Both the position numbers and the translations under genes were made by a program. From contig OZ241979.1 in NCBI GenBank assembly GCA_965204235.1, positions 1,674,001 to 1,738,000 on the forward strand: 64,000 nt of DNA, in the 5' to 3' direction. Below the pieces are notes generated by a model. The model searched no databases, was not told the DNA's origin, and saw only the letters and a program-made list of their open reading frames with translations. Positions 1 to 7,953 of the stretch are shown here, in pieces. How positions within the stretch are numbered: position 1 is the first letter of the stretch; each line of letters begins with the position of its first letter. This stretch comes from JAJDTQ01 sp965204235 (lineage in GTDB: Bacteria > Desulfobacterota > Binatia > UBA9968 > JAJDTQ01).

Positions 1-138
1 ATCCCGGCCGAGATCGAGATCCCCAGGGTCATCAACCTCGGCGTCATTCCGTTGGGCGCCCTCCTCCTCACCCTGGAATTCGTGCGGCGGGCGTGGCGCG
101 CGCTCGAAGCAACCGGTAGCGACAACCTTCATCGATGA
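1..138 (+). CDS. TRAP transporter small permease (DctQ-type), C-terminal fragment
   Basis: The window opens inside this gene. Only the last 45 residues are visible, ending in TGA. They comprise a hydrophobic helix (VINLGVIPLGALLLTLEFV) followed by a basic tail, as in the fourth membrane helix and cytoplasmic end of small TRAP permeases. The assignment rests mainly on the large permease gene starting 11 bp downstream, since DctQ and DctM genes are normally adjacent. The protein would be the small inner-membrane subunit of a Na+-driven, binding-protein-dependent solute importer. The binding protein gene is not in the window. Confidence 0.7.
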   Translation: MPAEIEIPRVINLGVIPLGALLLTLEFVRRAWRALEATGSDNLHR

Positions 139-149
139 GGTGAGCGGCG

Positions 150-1463
150 GTGGAGTGGTGGGCGTACATGCTGTTCTTCTTCGGCGGTCTCACCGCCCTG
201 CTCCTCATCGGACTGCCGGTGGCCTTCGCCTTTACCCTGGTGAACCTCATCGGGGTGTACCTGTTCTGGGGCGGCGCCATCGGCCTGCAGCAGCTCGTCC
301 TCAGCATCGACAGCTCCATCTCCACGTTCGTGCTGGTGCCCGTGCCCATGTTCATCCTCATGGGCGCGGTCATGTTCCATTCCGGCGTGGCCTACAGGAT
401 GATCGACGTGCTGGACGAATGGCTCGGGCGCATTGCCGGCAGGCTGTCCCTGCTCGCCGTGGGCGCCGGGGCCCTGTTCGCTACGCTCACCGGCGTGGCC
501 ATGGGCAGCGTGGCCATGCTGGGCTCCACCCTGGTGCCGGACATGGAAAAGCGCGGCTACAGCAAGTCCATGTCGTTCGGACCCATACTGGCCAGCGGCA
601 GCCTCGCCATCATGATCCCGCCCACCGCCCTGGGCGTCATCCTGGCGAGTCTGGGCAAGATCTCGGTGGGCAAGCTCCTGGTGGGCATCGTCGTCCCGGG
701 CCTGTTGCTGGCCGGTGTGTACGCCGCCTACATCGTCATCCGGTGCACCCTCCAACCCTCCCTCGCCCCCGCCTACGACGTGGCGCCGACCCCGCTGGGG
801 CGCCGCATCGCGGACACCTTCCGCTACGTGGCGCCACTCGTGGCCGTCATCGTCATCGTCATCGGGACGATCTTCCTCGGCATCGCCACGCCCACCGAGG
901 CTGCGGCCGTGGGCGCGCTGCTCTGCTTCCTGCTCGCCCTGGCCTACGGCAAGCTCACATGGAGGGTGACCCGGGATGCGGTGGGCGCCACCACCTCCAT
1001 CGCGGTGATGGTCCTGGTCATACTGACCGGCTCCGCCGCCTTCAGCCAGGTCCTGGCCTTCACCGGGGTCACCGCGGGCATCACCAACCTCGTGGTGGGC
1101 CTGCCGGTGCACCCCATGGTCATCCTGATCCTGATGCAGGTGGTGCTGGTGTTCCTGGGCATGTTCATCGAGCAGACCTCCATCGTTCTGGTGACCATCC
1201 CCATCTACATGCCCATCGTCAACGCCCTGGGGTGGGACCCGGTGTGGTTCGGCGCCATCATGCTGCTCAACCTCGAACTGGCGACCATCTCGCCGCCCTT
1301 CGGCCTTTCGCTCTTCGTCATGAAGGGGATCGCGTCGCCGGACACCACCATGGGCGACATCTACCGGGCGGCCCTCCCCTTCGTGGGGTTGAACCTCCTG
1401 GTCATGGCCCTCATGATCTTCTTCCCCGGGCTGGTGCTGTGGCTGCCGGGGCTGATGGACTAA
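150..1463 (+). CDS. dctM: TRAP transporter large permease (DctM family)
   Basis: This 437-residue protein is almost entirely hydrophobic, with about 12 predicted membrane helices, the usual size for the large TRAP permease. Family landmarks include an N-terminal GLPVAFAFTLVNLIG segment, the IMIPPTALGVILA stretch near residue 155 and the C-terminal ATISPPFGLSLFVMKG signature. With the small permease it would form the membrane pathway for uptake of an organic acid delivered by a periplasmic binding protein. Translation starts at a GTG preceded by an AGGTGA ribosome binding site that overlaps the end of the small-permease gene, so the two are co-transcribed. The substrate cannot be read from the sequence. 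Confidence 0.95.
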   Translation: MEWWAYMLFFFGGLTALLLIGLPVAFAFTLVNLIGVYLFWGGAIGLQQLVLSIDSSISTFVLVPVPMFILMGAVMFHSGVAYRMIDVLDEWLGRIAGRLSLLAVGAGALFATLTGVAMGSVAMLGSTLVPDMEKRGYSKSMSFGPILASGSLAIMIPPTALGVILASLGKISVGKLLVGIVVPGLLLAGVYAAYIVIRCTLQPSLAPAYDVAPTPLGRRIADTFRYVAPLVAVIVIVIGTIFLGIATPTEAAAVGALLCFLLALAYGKLTWRVTRDAVGATTSIAVMVLVILTGSAAFSQVLAFTGVTAGITNLVVGLPVHPMVILILMQVVLVFLGMFIEQTSIVLVTIPIYMPIVNALGWDPVWFGAIMLLNLELATISPPFGLSLFVMKGIASPDTTMGDIYRAALPFVGLNLLVMALMIFFPGLVLWLPGLMD

Positions 1464-1577
1464 GGCGCCCGCACCGGGAGCACGGGCTAAAGTTCTCCGC
1501 GCTTCTGACGATCATCTCCTGCATGGGCCGGGACGCTCGTGGACCCGGCATGGATCATGCCCGAAGGAGGTGCAACG

Positions 1578-2225
1578 ATGCGCAAGGGTTCGACAGCCTG
1601 TTGGCGATGGATATCGGCCGCGACCGTGTTGGGGATGGCCATGTGCGCCGGACTCCCCGCGTGGGGGCAGAGGGTATTCATCAACGAGATCCATTACGAC
1701 AACCTCGGCCCGGACACCGAGGAAGGAGTGGAGGTGGCGGGACCCGCGGGGACCGACACCGGAGGATGGAGCCTGGTGCTCTACAACGGCAAGAACGGCA
1801 TGCCCTACAGGACGATTCCCCTGGAGGGGACCATCCCGGACCAGCAGGGAGGCTACGGGACTCTCTCCTTTTCCGTCAACCGCATCGAGAACGGCGCCCC
1901 GGACGGCATCGCGCTGGTCAACCCCGAGGACGAGGTGGTCCACTTCATGAGCTATGAAGGCGGCTTCACCGCGGCTTCGGGACCGGCCGAGGGACTGGAG
2001 GCCATGGACATCGGCGTACGGGAATCGAACACGACGCAGACGGGCCATTCGCTTCAACTCAAGGGCTCGGGCAGCTCCCTGGCGGACTTCCGCTGGCATG
2101 GACCCGGGCAGTCAACCCCCGGCCTGGTGAACGCGGGCCAGACTTTCGCAGTCGGACCCGAAGAGACCACCGACGGCAGCCAAGGCGCCTCCGGGCCCAT
2201 GGAGGTGGTCAAGGAGACTCGCTGA
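1578..2225 (+). CDS. Secreted lamin-tail-domain-like protein
   Basis: The start is taken at ATG 1578, 7 bases after a GAAGGAGG ribosome binding site. This gives a 215-residue protein with a signal peptide (about residues 1-32, ending near GLPAWGQ). The mature part begins RVFINEIHYDN, the opening strand of the LTD (lamin-tail) beta-sandwich found in many bacterial secreted proteins and extracellular nucleases. Further LTD-like elements are TGGWSLVLYNG and the DGIALVNPEDEVVHFMSYEG stretch. No nuclease or other catalytic domain follows, so this is a stand-alone LTD protein, probably surface-associated or nucleic-acid or glycan binding. It is not obviously linked to the upstream transporter. Confidence 0.75.
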   Translation: MRKGSTACWRWISAATVLGMAMCAGLPAWGQRVFINEIHYDNLGPDTEEGVEVAGPAGTDTGGWSLVLYNGKNGMPYRTIPLEGTIPDQQGGYGTLSFSVNRIENGAPDGIALVNPEDEVVHFMSYEGGFTAASGPAEGLEAMDIGVRESNTTQTGHSLQLKGSGSSLADFRWHGPGQSTPGLVNAGQTFAVGPEETTDGSQGASGPMEVVKETR

Positions 2226-2257
2226 GTCCCGGCTTCGTGCGCGCTTGCCCGAGTCAC

Positions 2258-2287
2258 GGGCTTCCCGCCCCCACGCGCGGGAAGCCC
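2258..2287. terminator. Strong hairpin in the gap after the lamin-tail gene
   Basis: A perfect 11-bp inverted repeat (GGGCTTCCCGC and GCGGGAAGCCC) with an 8-base loop lies 33 bp after the stop codon. It is followed by C/T-rich sequence, not a T run, so it could be an imperfect terminator, an mRNA-stabilising hairpin or a REP-like element. Confidence 0.4.
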
Positions 2288-2416
2288 CCTCCCCTTCCGC
2301 GTCAGACGGTGGGTTCGGGGAACACCCGCATCGATCATTGACGCGCCGCCGTCGTTCCATTAACTTGTCGTACCGACGAGTCGGGGCGAACCAACACACG
2401 GCGGAGGAAAAGGACC

Positions 2417-3298
2417 ATGGCAAAGTTTCGCATCCAGCCGCACGGCAGACTCCAGGAATGGGTGGCGGAGGAGTTGGGGTACTTCGAGGACGAAGGGTTG
2501 GACTACGAGTTCATCTACGGTCTGGTCTCGGAGCAGACCGTGCAACCGCAGGCGTCGGAGCCCGAGGCGGTCCGGGAGATCCGGCACGGCGCGCTGGAGG
2601 ACATCCGGGACGGCCGTTCCTGCGAGGTAAGCTCGGCCTGCCACTGGATGGTCAACGTGGCAGCCACCGGGAAGCATGGCCGCATGTGGGGCCACGCCTA
2701 CTCGGTGACGCCTGCGGGCATCTACGTCCCGCCGGAGTCCCCCATCCGCAAGCCCGCGGACTTGGCCGACGTCGAGGTCGCCGTGGGCTACCATTCCGGC
2801 AGCCACTTCTCGGCGCTACAGGCCCTGGAGAACGTCCTGGATCCTTCCCGCGTCAAGCTGCAATTCGCCGGCCGTCCGCTGGACCGTCTGGAACGGTTGC
2901 TGGAACGCCAGGTCCCCGCGGGCAACGTCTTCGGCGCGCCCATGTACGTGGTGGAGCAGCAAGGGTTCCGAAAGGTCGTCGATACCACGTTCATGATCGG
3001 CTTCCTCCTGGAGCCGGACACGGACGAAGAGGCTGCCCGGAAGTACTTCAACGCACTCCAGCGGGCGCAACGCGCCATCGACATGGAGCCGGAGCGTTAC
3101 CGCCACTACCTGCTCAAGGAGCTGCCCGAACGATACCACGAACTGGTGGAGGTCGATGGCATGGGACTCGGCGAACGCATGGTCTTCGAACCCTACACCC
3201 GTGAAGTCTTCGAGCAGACCCACCGGTGGATGGCCTCGCGGAAGCTCTTCGACGACACCGCCCTCGACCAGCCCTATGAATCGGCAGTCGCGTTGTAG
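2417..3298 (+). CDS. Periplasmic-binding-protein-fold protein (NMT1/SsuA-like), no signal peptide
   Basis: This 293-residue protein resembles the type 2 periplasmic binding fold of the nitrate/taurine/thiamine-precursor group. It starts directly at the first beta strand and helix (FRIQPHGRLQEWVAEELGYF) and has the typical inter-domain motif PIRKPADLADVEVAVGYHSG. There is no leader sequence. The ATG at 2417 follows a GGAGGAAAAGG site, so the absence of a signal peptide is not an annotation artefact. No ABC permease or ATPase gene is adjacent. It may be a cytoplasmic ligand-binding or enzymatic derivative of the fold (as THI5-type proteins are), or export may use another route. Ligand unknown. 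Confidence 0.7.
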   Translation: MAKFRIQPHGRLQEWVAEELGYFEDEGLDYEFIYGLVSEQTVQPQASEPEAVREIRHGALEDIRDGRSCEVSSACHWMVNVAATGKHGRMWGHAYSVTPAGIYVPPESPIRKPADLADVEVAVGYHSGSHFSALQALENVLDPSRVKLQFAGRPLDRLERLLERQVPAGNVFGAPMYVVEQQGFRKVVDTTFMIGFLLEPDTDEEAARKYFNALQRAQRAIDMEPERYRHYLLKELPERYHELVEVDGMGLGERMVFEPYTREVFEQTHRWMASRKLFDDTALDQPYESAVAL

Positions 3299-3301
3299 CC
3301 G

Positions 3302-3664
3302 ATGAACGACGTTCGAGGAATCGCGTACAGGACCATAAAGAGCGTTGCCAGCCCACTGCATTTCTTTGCTTTGGCGGCCGTCTTGTTGACCGTTATCGTT
3401 GTAGGACTGGCGTGGAAGGAAGTGTTGCCGCCGGATGCCATGGCGAATATCGTCTATATGGCATTCGGAATGTTGCTGTTTGTAATTGTCGTTGTTGCGC
3501 TCTTGATGGTATTTTCTCCGAAGAAACTTGTTTTCGATCAGGAGACCCACTTGGCCGTTTTGCGGGAAGGACTCGGCGACAGTGAGCTGCCGACGACATA
3601 TGGACCCAGGGAGTTGTCGAAGATAGAGGCGGCCAGGGAGACCGCGGACAAGGAGGATGCGTGA
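3302..3664 (+). CDS. Small two-helix membrane protein of unknown function
   Basis: A 120-residue protein with two predicted membrane helices (about residues 20-40 and 50-70, the second containing GMLLFVIVVVALLMVF). A charged cytoplasmic-type tail follows and ends in EAARETADKEDA. It begins 3 bp after the preceding stop, but its lower GC and A/T-rich codons differ from that gene. Its stop shares one base with the start of the next gene, which points to a two-gene unit. I do not recognise the family. A membrane anchor or effector partner for the downstream Cas2-like protein is possible but unproven. Confidence 0.6.
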   Translation: MNDVRGIAYRTIKSVASPLHFFALAAVLLTVIVVGLAWKEVLPPDAMANIVYMAFGMLLFVIVVVALLMVFSPKKLVFDQETHLAVLREGLGDSELPTTYGPRELSKIEAARETADKEDA

Positions 3665-3960
3665 TGATTCTCTTGATTTCGTATGATCCCATCGCTCCCG
3701 GGCAGGATTACAGCGGTCTGTACGAAGAAATCAAGGCGGCGGACGCTTGGTGGCACCATTTGGATTCGACGTGGATAATCAGCACGGAATCCGGTCCGGA
3801 CGAGTGGCAGAAACGTCTTCGCAAGCATATGGACGCCGATGACAGTCTTCTGGTCATACAAGTGACCAATAACTACCAGGGTTGGCTGCCGGAGAGTGCG
3901 TGGAAGTGGTTGAACAGAAGAAACTGGCAGGCAGACACCTTGATCGCGGACCGCGGTTAG
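3664..3960 (+). CDS. Small Cas2-like ferredoxin-fold protein ('SinR family' type)
   Basis: A 98-residue protein beginning MILLISYDPIAPGQDYSGLY, then WWHHLDSTWIIST, and ending LVIQVTNNYQGWLPESAWKW. This pattern (a beta strand ending in SYD, a central hydrophobic strand, then a third strand plus a W-rich tail) is that of stand-alone Cas2/VapD-like small proteins often labelled SinR family, from family memory. ATG 3664 is preferred over GTG 3661 because it overlaps the previous TGA by one base. No CRISPR array or other cas gene is in the window, so a role in spacer acquisition is not implied. Biochemical function is unknown. Confidence 0.6.
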   Translation: MILLISYDPIAPGQDYSGLYEEIKAADAWWHHLDSTWIISTESGPDEWQKRLRKHMDADDSLLVIQVTNNYQGWLPESAWKWLNRRNWQADTLIADRG

Positions 3961-3963
3961 GTT

Positions 3964-5103
3964 TCAGAGCCGCGAGGTTTCGATCTCCAGTCCCAGACGT
4001 TGCTTCCCGGCCAGCTCGTAGGCCACTTGGCGCGCCTGCTGGTGCTGGCTGATGACGTGCAGGTCCTGGAAGTGGCGCTGTATCAGGTTGCCTTCGTAGA
4101 TGGCGGTGGCGCCCGCGGCGTGGTACAGGGTCTCCACCGCCCGGACTGCGAGCCGGATGACGTGGGTGGCCGCCAGCCGCAGGCCCACCCGCTGCTCCAG
4201 CGTGACGGGGCCGTCGGACACCGCCTCGGCCCAGATGGCGCGCACCGCCTCCCACAAGTAGGCCCGCCCGGACGCCAGCGCGGCGCGGGTCTGCCCCACG
4301 GCCAACTGGACCGACGGCTGGTCCCGCATCAGCGCCTTCATGGCGTGGGGGGTCTTGACCCCCGCCAACTCCAGGAACGCATCCAGGCACGACCGGGCCG
4401 CCCCCAGGGCCAGGGCGCCGTCCCCTGAGGCGAACAGCAGCACGAGGGAGAGCCGGTACAGCGGCCCCGGCTCCAGGAGCGGGCTGCCGAGATGGAGCAC
4501 GGTTCGGTCCGCGGGGACGAAGGCGCCGTCCACCACGAAGTCGTGGGTGCCGGTGCCGCGCATGCCGCGGACCTTCCATGTGTCCAGCACCTCCACCTGC
4601 GCGGCCGGCACGAACAGGAACTTCTGCACCCGCTCCCCGTCATCCGGGACCCACGCCCGGGCGGCGAACCACGAGGCGTGCCGGGAACCCGAGCTGAAGC
4701 GGTGCCGGCCGGTCACCCGGTAACCCCCGGGGACAGGTTCCGCCTCGGCCGTGGGCATCGACGTGTTGGCCACGACGCTGCGCGGCGTGTCGGTCCAGAT
4801 GAGGCGGGCCGCCTCCGGCGCCATGCGCGCCGCATAGGTGGCGAAGATCGAGCACTGGTTGACCAGCCACGCGGTGCTGGCGTCGGCCTTGCCCAACTCC
4901 TCCAGCACCTCGACGAAGGTCGGTAGGTCGATCTCGACGCCCCCCAGGGACCGCGGCAGTCCGAGCTTGAACAGGTCCGCGTCGGCCAACGCCTCGAACA
5001 GCGGCCGCGGCAACTCCCGGTCCGCCTCGATCCGGTCCGCGCACGATCGGATCGTGGGCGACAAAGCCCTGGCCGCCTCCAGCATGCAACGGTTCGATGA
5101 CAT
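3964..5103 (-). CDS. Acyl-CoA-dehydrogenase-fold flavoprotein (flavin-dependent monooxygenase-like)
   Basis: At 379 residues this matches the acyl-CoA dehydrogenase superfamily. It has an N-terminal helical domain (DRELPRPLFEALADADLFKL, then LPRSLGGVEIDL), a middle beta domain (GTGTHDFVVDGAFVP, with VPGGYRVTGRHRFSSGSRHA) and a C-terminal four-helix domain ending near NLIQRHFQDLHVISQH. The catalytic glutamate usual in acyl-CoA dehydrogenases is not evident. The SGSRHASWF and RHFQDLH features are closer to the two-component monooxygenase branch (HsaA/DszC-like), which use reduced flavin from a partner reductase. No reductase gene lies next to it. The gene is convergent with the Cas2-like gene, with 3 bp between stops. 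Confidence 0.8.
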   Translation of the reverse strand: MSSNRCMLEAARALSPTIRSCADRIEADRELPRPLFEALADADLFKLGLPRSLGGVEIDLPTFVEVLEELGKADASTAWLVNQCSIFATYAARMAPEAARLIWTDTPRSVVANTSMPTAEAEPVPGGYRVTGRHRFSSGSRHASWFAARAWVPDDGERVQKFLFVPAAQVEVLDTWKVRGMRGTGTHDFVVDGAFVPADRTVLHLGSPLLEPGPLYRLSLVLLFASGDGALALGAARSCLDAFLELAGVKTPHAMKALMRDQPSVQLAVGQTRAALASGRAYLWEAVRAIWAEAVSDGPVTLEQRVGLRLAATHVIRLAVRAVETLYHAAGATAIYEGNLIQRHFQDLHVISQHQQARQVAYELAGKQRLGLEIETSRL

Positions 5104-5300
5104 CAGGGTCCCGTAGCGCCTTCCTCCACCATGGACTCCTGCTTACTCGGAAAGACCCACGGACACAACCCGCGCTCGACAGCCCACGTCTCCCCGTAAC
5201 CTCCGCGAGGGCGTCAACTCACCGAGCCGATGCGAACCGGCAACCGATGCGGATCGGGAAAGTCAAGGATTGGTGGAAGACGAGATGCGGAAGGAAGAGG

Positions 5301-5373
<73 letters not shown>

Positions 5374-5549
5374 AGAGCCAAGGATATATGGCCGAAAACG
5401 CCGGGGTCGTCAACCGAAGCCGGACGAAGGCTTTTCCCTGCGGGCGGAATGGGCTACCCTGCACGATTCCGTTACGTCAGGATTCCACTACGTCAGGACG
5501 GCGTCCCGACAGTTGACGATGGACGGCCGTCGTACCCGGAGGTTCGCGG

Positions 5550-6632
5550 ATGACACTGCTGCTCAGCAACGAAGAAATCGGTCGGATACTGACCATGGAG
5601 ATGGCCATGGAATGCGTCGAGCGCTCGCAACGGTCGCTGGAGGCCGGGGAAGCGGTCAACAGTCCACGGGTGGACACGCTGGCGCCCACCGTCTTCGGCG
5701 AGACCCGAGGGGTCTATAGCCTGAAGACCATGAGCGGCCTCTGGCCCGAGGCGGGCATGGCGGCCCTGCGCATCGACAGCGACGTGCTCGTCTGGCCGGA
5801 GGTCATGGGCAACGTGAGGAGGGACCGGCTGCCCTCGGCCGACGGCCGTTGGAACGGGCTCCTGCTGCTCTTCAGCATGGAGACCGGGACCCCGGTGATG
5901 ATCTGTCCCGACGGCTACGTCTCGCGCATGCGCGTGGGCGCGGCCAACGGGTTGGCCGCGCGCCACTTGGCGCGAGAGGACGCCCGGGTCATGGCGTTGC
6001 TGGGGACCGGGTGGCAGGCCGGCGGACAACTGATGGCCCACTGTGCGGTTCGGCCAATCGCCGAGGTGAAGGTGTTCAGCCCCAACCCGGTGAACCGCGA
6101 ACGCTTCTGCCGGGAGCTGGCGCCGGAGGTCCGGGCCCGGCTCACGCCGGTGGAGTCCGCGGACGAAGCGGTGGAAGGCGCCGACATGGTGGTGACGGGG
6201 ACCAACTCCATGTCGCCGGTGCACCGGCAAAAGTGGCTGCGCCCCGGCGTGCACTACAGCGCCGTCAAGGTGCAGGAGATGGACCACGACTTCCTGGACG
6301 CCGTGGACAAGGTGTTCCTGTTCTCCACGAACCCCGCCAACATCCGCCCGCAGACCTACCGCACGCCCGCGGTGGAGACCCCGGAGGGCGCCGGTGGCTG
6401 GTGGTCCGACCGCTCGACGCCCCTGTGGGACCGGATCCGGGAACTGCCCCAGGCCCTCATCGGCGCGGTGGAGGGACGACAGTCCCCGGACGAGACCACC
6501 GCCTTCGTCAACAACGTCGGACAGGGGCTCCAGTTCACCGCGGTGGCCCACCAAGTGTACCGAGAGGCCGTGGCCAAAGGCGTCGGCCGAACCCTGCCCA
6601 CGGAATGGTTCACCCAGGACGTGCACCCGTAG
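5550..6632 (+). CDS. Ornithine cyclodeaminase / mu-crystallin family protein
   Basis: A 360-residue NAD(P)-dependent enzyme of the OCD/mu-crystallin family, which includes ornithine cyclodeaminase, alanine dehydrogenase and ketimine reductases. It begins LLSNEEIGRILTMEMAMEC and has the characteristic AANGLAARHLAREDARVMAL region. The Rossmann motif LLGTGWQAGGQ at about residue 150 is followed by VKVFSPNPVNRERFC and by DMVVTGTNSMSPV. The ATG follows a GGAGG site. The C-terminal 60 residues extend beyond the core family. The substrate is not predictable, and the gene stands alone between a tRNA and a convergent toxin-antitoxin pair. Confidence 0.88.
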   Translation: MTLLLSNEEIGRILTMEMAMECVERSQRSLEAGEAVNSPRVDTLAPTVFGETRGVYSLKTMSGLWPEAGMAALRIDSDVLVWPEVMGNVRRDRLPSADGRWNGLLLLFSMETGTPVMICPDGYVSRMRVGAANGLAARHLAREDARVMALLGTGWQAGGQLMAHCAVRPIAEVKVFSPNPVNRERFCRELAPEVRARLTPVESADEAVEGADMVVTGTNSMSPVHRQKWLRPGVHYSAVKVQEMDHDFLDAVDKVFLFSTNPANIRPQTYRTPAVETPEGAGGWWSDRSTPLWDRIRELPQALIGAVEGRQSPDETTAFVNNVGQGLQFTAVAHQVYREAVAKGVGRTLPTEWFTQDVHP

Positions 6633-6664
6633 GGGAAGAACCACTCCGTTCGTTTTCCGTTCGC

Positions 6665-6982
6665 CTATCGAACGGCCTGCACCGTGAAGCGCAGACCCTC
6701 GCGTTTCTGAAGACAACCGAGGATCTCGAACAGGTTGCGCGCCTGCGGATTGCCCGAGCGACTGAACATGCGCATCAGGCTCTTGGGCGATTTGTCGATG
6801 AGGCCACCCAGCTCCTCGAAGCCGACGGTGGCGTTGATGTAGTCGCGCAGCACCGCCTTGCCGGTGTCCACGTCGCCGGAAAGCAGGCATTCGACGCCTT
6901 CCCTGAGCAATGCCTCGCGAAAGGCCGGGTCGGTCTCCACGCGAGCACGTATCGTTTCCTTGAAGTCTCGTGTCAGAGCCAT
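6665..6982 (-). CDS. Antitoxin, HigA-like addiction-module antidote
   Basis: A 105-residue protein with a C-terminal helix-turn-helix of the XRE-like type (VGFEELGGLIDKSPKSLMRM followed by FSRSGNPQARNLFEIL), typical of putative addiction-module antidote proteins (COG3636 type). It should neutralise the upstream toxin and bind the shared promoter. The toxin gene comes first and the antidote 72 bp later, the same order as HigBA modules. The AT-rich gap could carry a second promoter that keeps the antitoxin in excess. Confidence 0.85.
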   Translation of the reverse strand: MALTRDFKETIRARVETDPAFREALLREGVECLLSGDVDTGKAVLRDYINATVGFEELGGLIDKSPKSLMRMFSRSGNPQARNLFEILGCLQKREGLRFTVQAVR

Positions 6983-7054
6983 TATTGACTACCTCAAAAA
7001 GTATTCTTAGAAGATTTTCTGCCAGCTATTTTTTGCTTACAGTCCGTATCTCCC

Positions 7055-7384
7055 TCAAACCTCCTTTCTCTTGCGCTCCTTATACTCCCGCCAAAGCGCC
7101 TGGGCCTTCTCGACATCTCGCTGTTGATGCCTCTTCGTGCCGCCGCCGAGCAAGATGATGAGATTATCTCCATCCTTTCCGAAATAGATCCGGTAACCAG
7201 GACCATGATCCAGGCGACACTCGAATACCCCGTGACCGACCCCTTTGACGTTAGAGAGGTTGCCGGACTCCATTCGAGTCAGCACCGGCACGACGCGTGC
7301 CGCTACATTAACGTCCAGTCGAAGAAACCACTTGGCGTAGGGACTCCTGTCCGATGAGTCCATGTACTCCATGATCCTGGGCAT
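7055..7384 (-). CDS. RelE/ParE-superfamily toxin (addiction-module killer)
   Basis: A 109-residue basic protein of the RelE-type killer group (COG3657 type). The first half contains RVVPVLTRMESGNLSNVKGV, then GVFECRLDHGPGYRIYFGK, the central strands of the fold with the conserved GYRIYF core. The end is LLGGGTKRHQQRDVEKAQ and a basic tail. Such proteins usually cut ribosome-bound mRNA. A promoter sits so close upstream that the start may be leaderless, or translation may begin at Met5 or Met8. The pair has lower GC than its neighbours, consistent with a mobile TA module. Confidence 0.88.
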   Translation of the reverse strand: MPRIMEYMDSSDRSPYAKWFLRLDVNVAARVVPVLTRMESGNLSNVKGVGHGVFECRLDHGPGYRIYFGKDGDNLIILLGGGTKRHQQRDVEKAQALWREYKERKRKEV

Positions 7385-7390
7385 TTTCCA

Positions 7391-7418
7391 ATGGTATCAT
7401 ATAAGGTACTTTTGTCAA
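7391..7418 (-). promoter_or_regulatory. Predicted sigma-70 promoter of the toxin-antitoxin pair
   Basis: On the minus strand a perfect -35 TTGACA (7418-7413) is followed after 16 bp by TACCAT (7396-7391), a fair -10 match, in locally AT-rich sequence. The predicted start of transcription falls at or next to the first toxin ATG (7384), leaving little or no 5' leader. Confidence 0.55.
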
Positions 7419-7509
7419 CCCCCGAACACCCTTGCCTCGTCGAGTTTATCGGGGATCCGACCCCGGGCTTCGTATTCCCCGGGGATTCTCCTGTCGTCGT
7501 TTCGGTAGC

Positions 7510-7953
7510 TTACGGCTCCATCAGCACGCCGGTATAGAGCGGGAGATACAGGAACTCCACGGCGACGTAGAGGAAGGCGGCGCTTACCAAAGCGGCGGCC
7601 ACTGCGCCGATCCGTCCGGTGCGCGCTTCCAGGCGGTAATAGGCCAGGACGGCTACGGGCAAGCCCCACTGGAAGCCGACAGAGAGCACCAGCGCGAAGA
7701 AGACTGCGATCCAGACGAATGCGGCGCGCGCCCGGGTCGTGTCCTCCGCGCTCGTCCCGCGGTCTTGGGGGCGCGCCGTGCGTTTCCCCAGGAGGTCGCC
7801 GACCACGCTCCAGACGGCGAGCCCCAGGCCGGTGACGCCGATGAGCATGGGGAACGTGGCGGTTTCCGGCTCCCACCGAAGCGCGGTGAGGACGACGCCG
7901 GCGAACAGCGCGGCCGCGGCGCTCCCCAGCACGACCTCGCGGAGGTCCCTCAT
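7510..7953 (-). CDS. tctB: Tripartite tricarboxylate transporter small subunit TctB
   Basis: A 147-residue protein with four hydrophobic segments, beginning MRDLREVVLGSAAAALFAGV, which matches the TctB four-helix small subunit. It overlaps the tctA gene by four bases (ATGA), so translation is coupled. TctB with TctA forms the inner-membrane channel of a secondary transporter that takes up carboxylates delivered by a TctC/Bug binding protein encoded just upstream in the same operon. Confidence 0.9.
   Translation of the reverse strand: MRDLREVVLGSAAAALFAGVVLTALRWEPETATFPMLIGVTGLGLAVWSVVGDLLGKRTARPQDRGTSAEDTTRARAAFVWIAVFFALVLSVGFQWGLPVAVLAYYRLEARTGRIGAVAAALVSAAFLYVAVEFLYLPLYTGVLMEP

Noticed and set aside
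3664..3960. CRISPR-Cas locus suggested by the Cas2-like protein
   Set aside because: No repeat-spacer array and no other cas gene were found. Stand-alone Cas2-like proteins are common.
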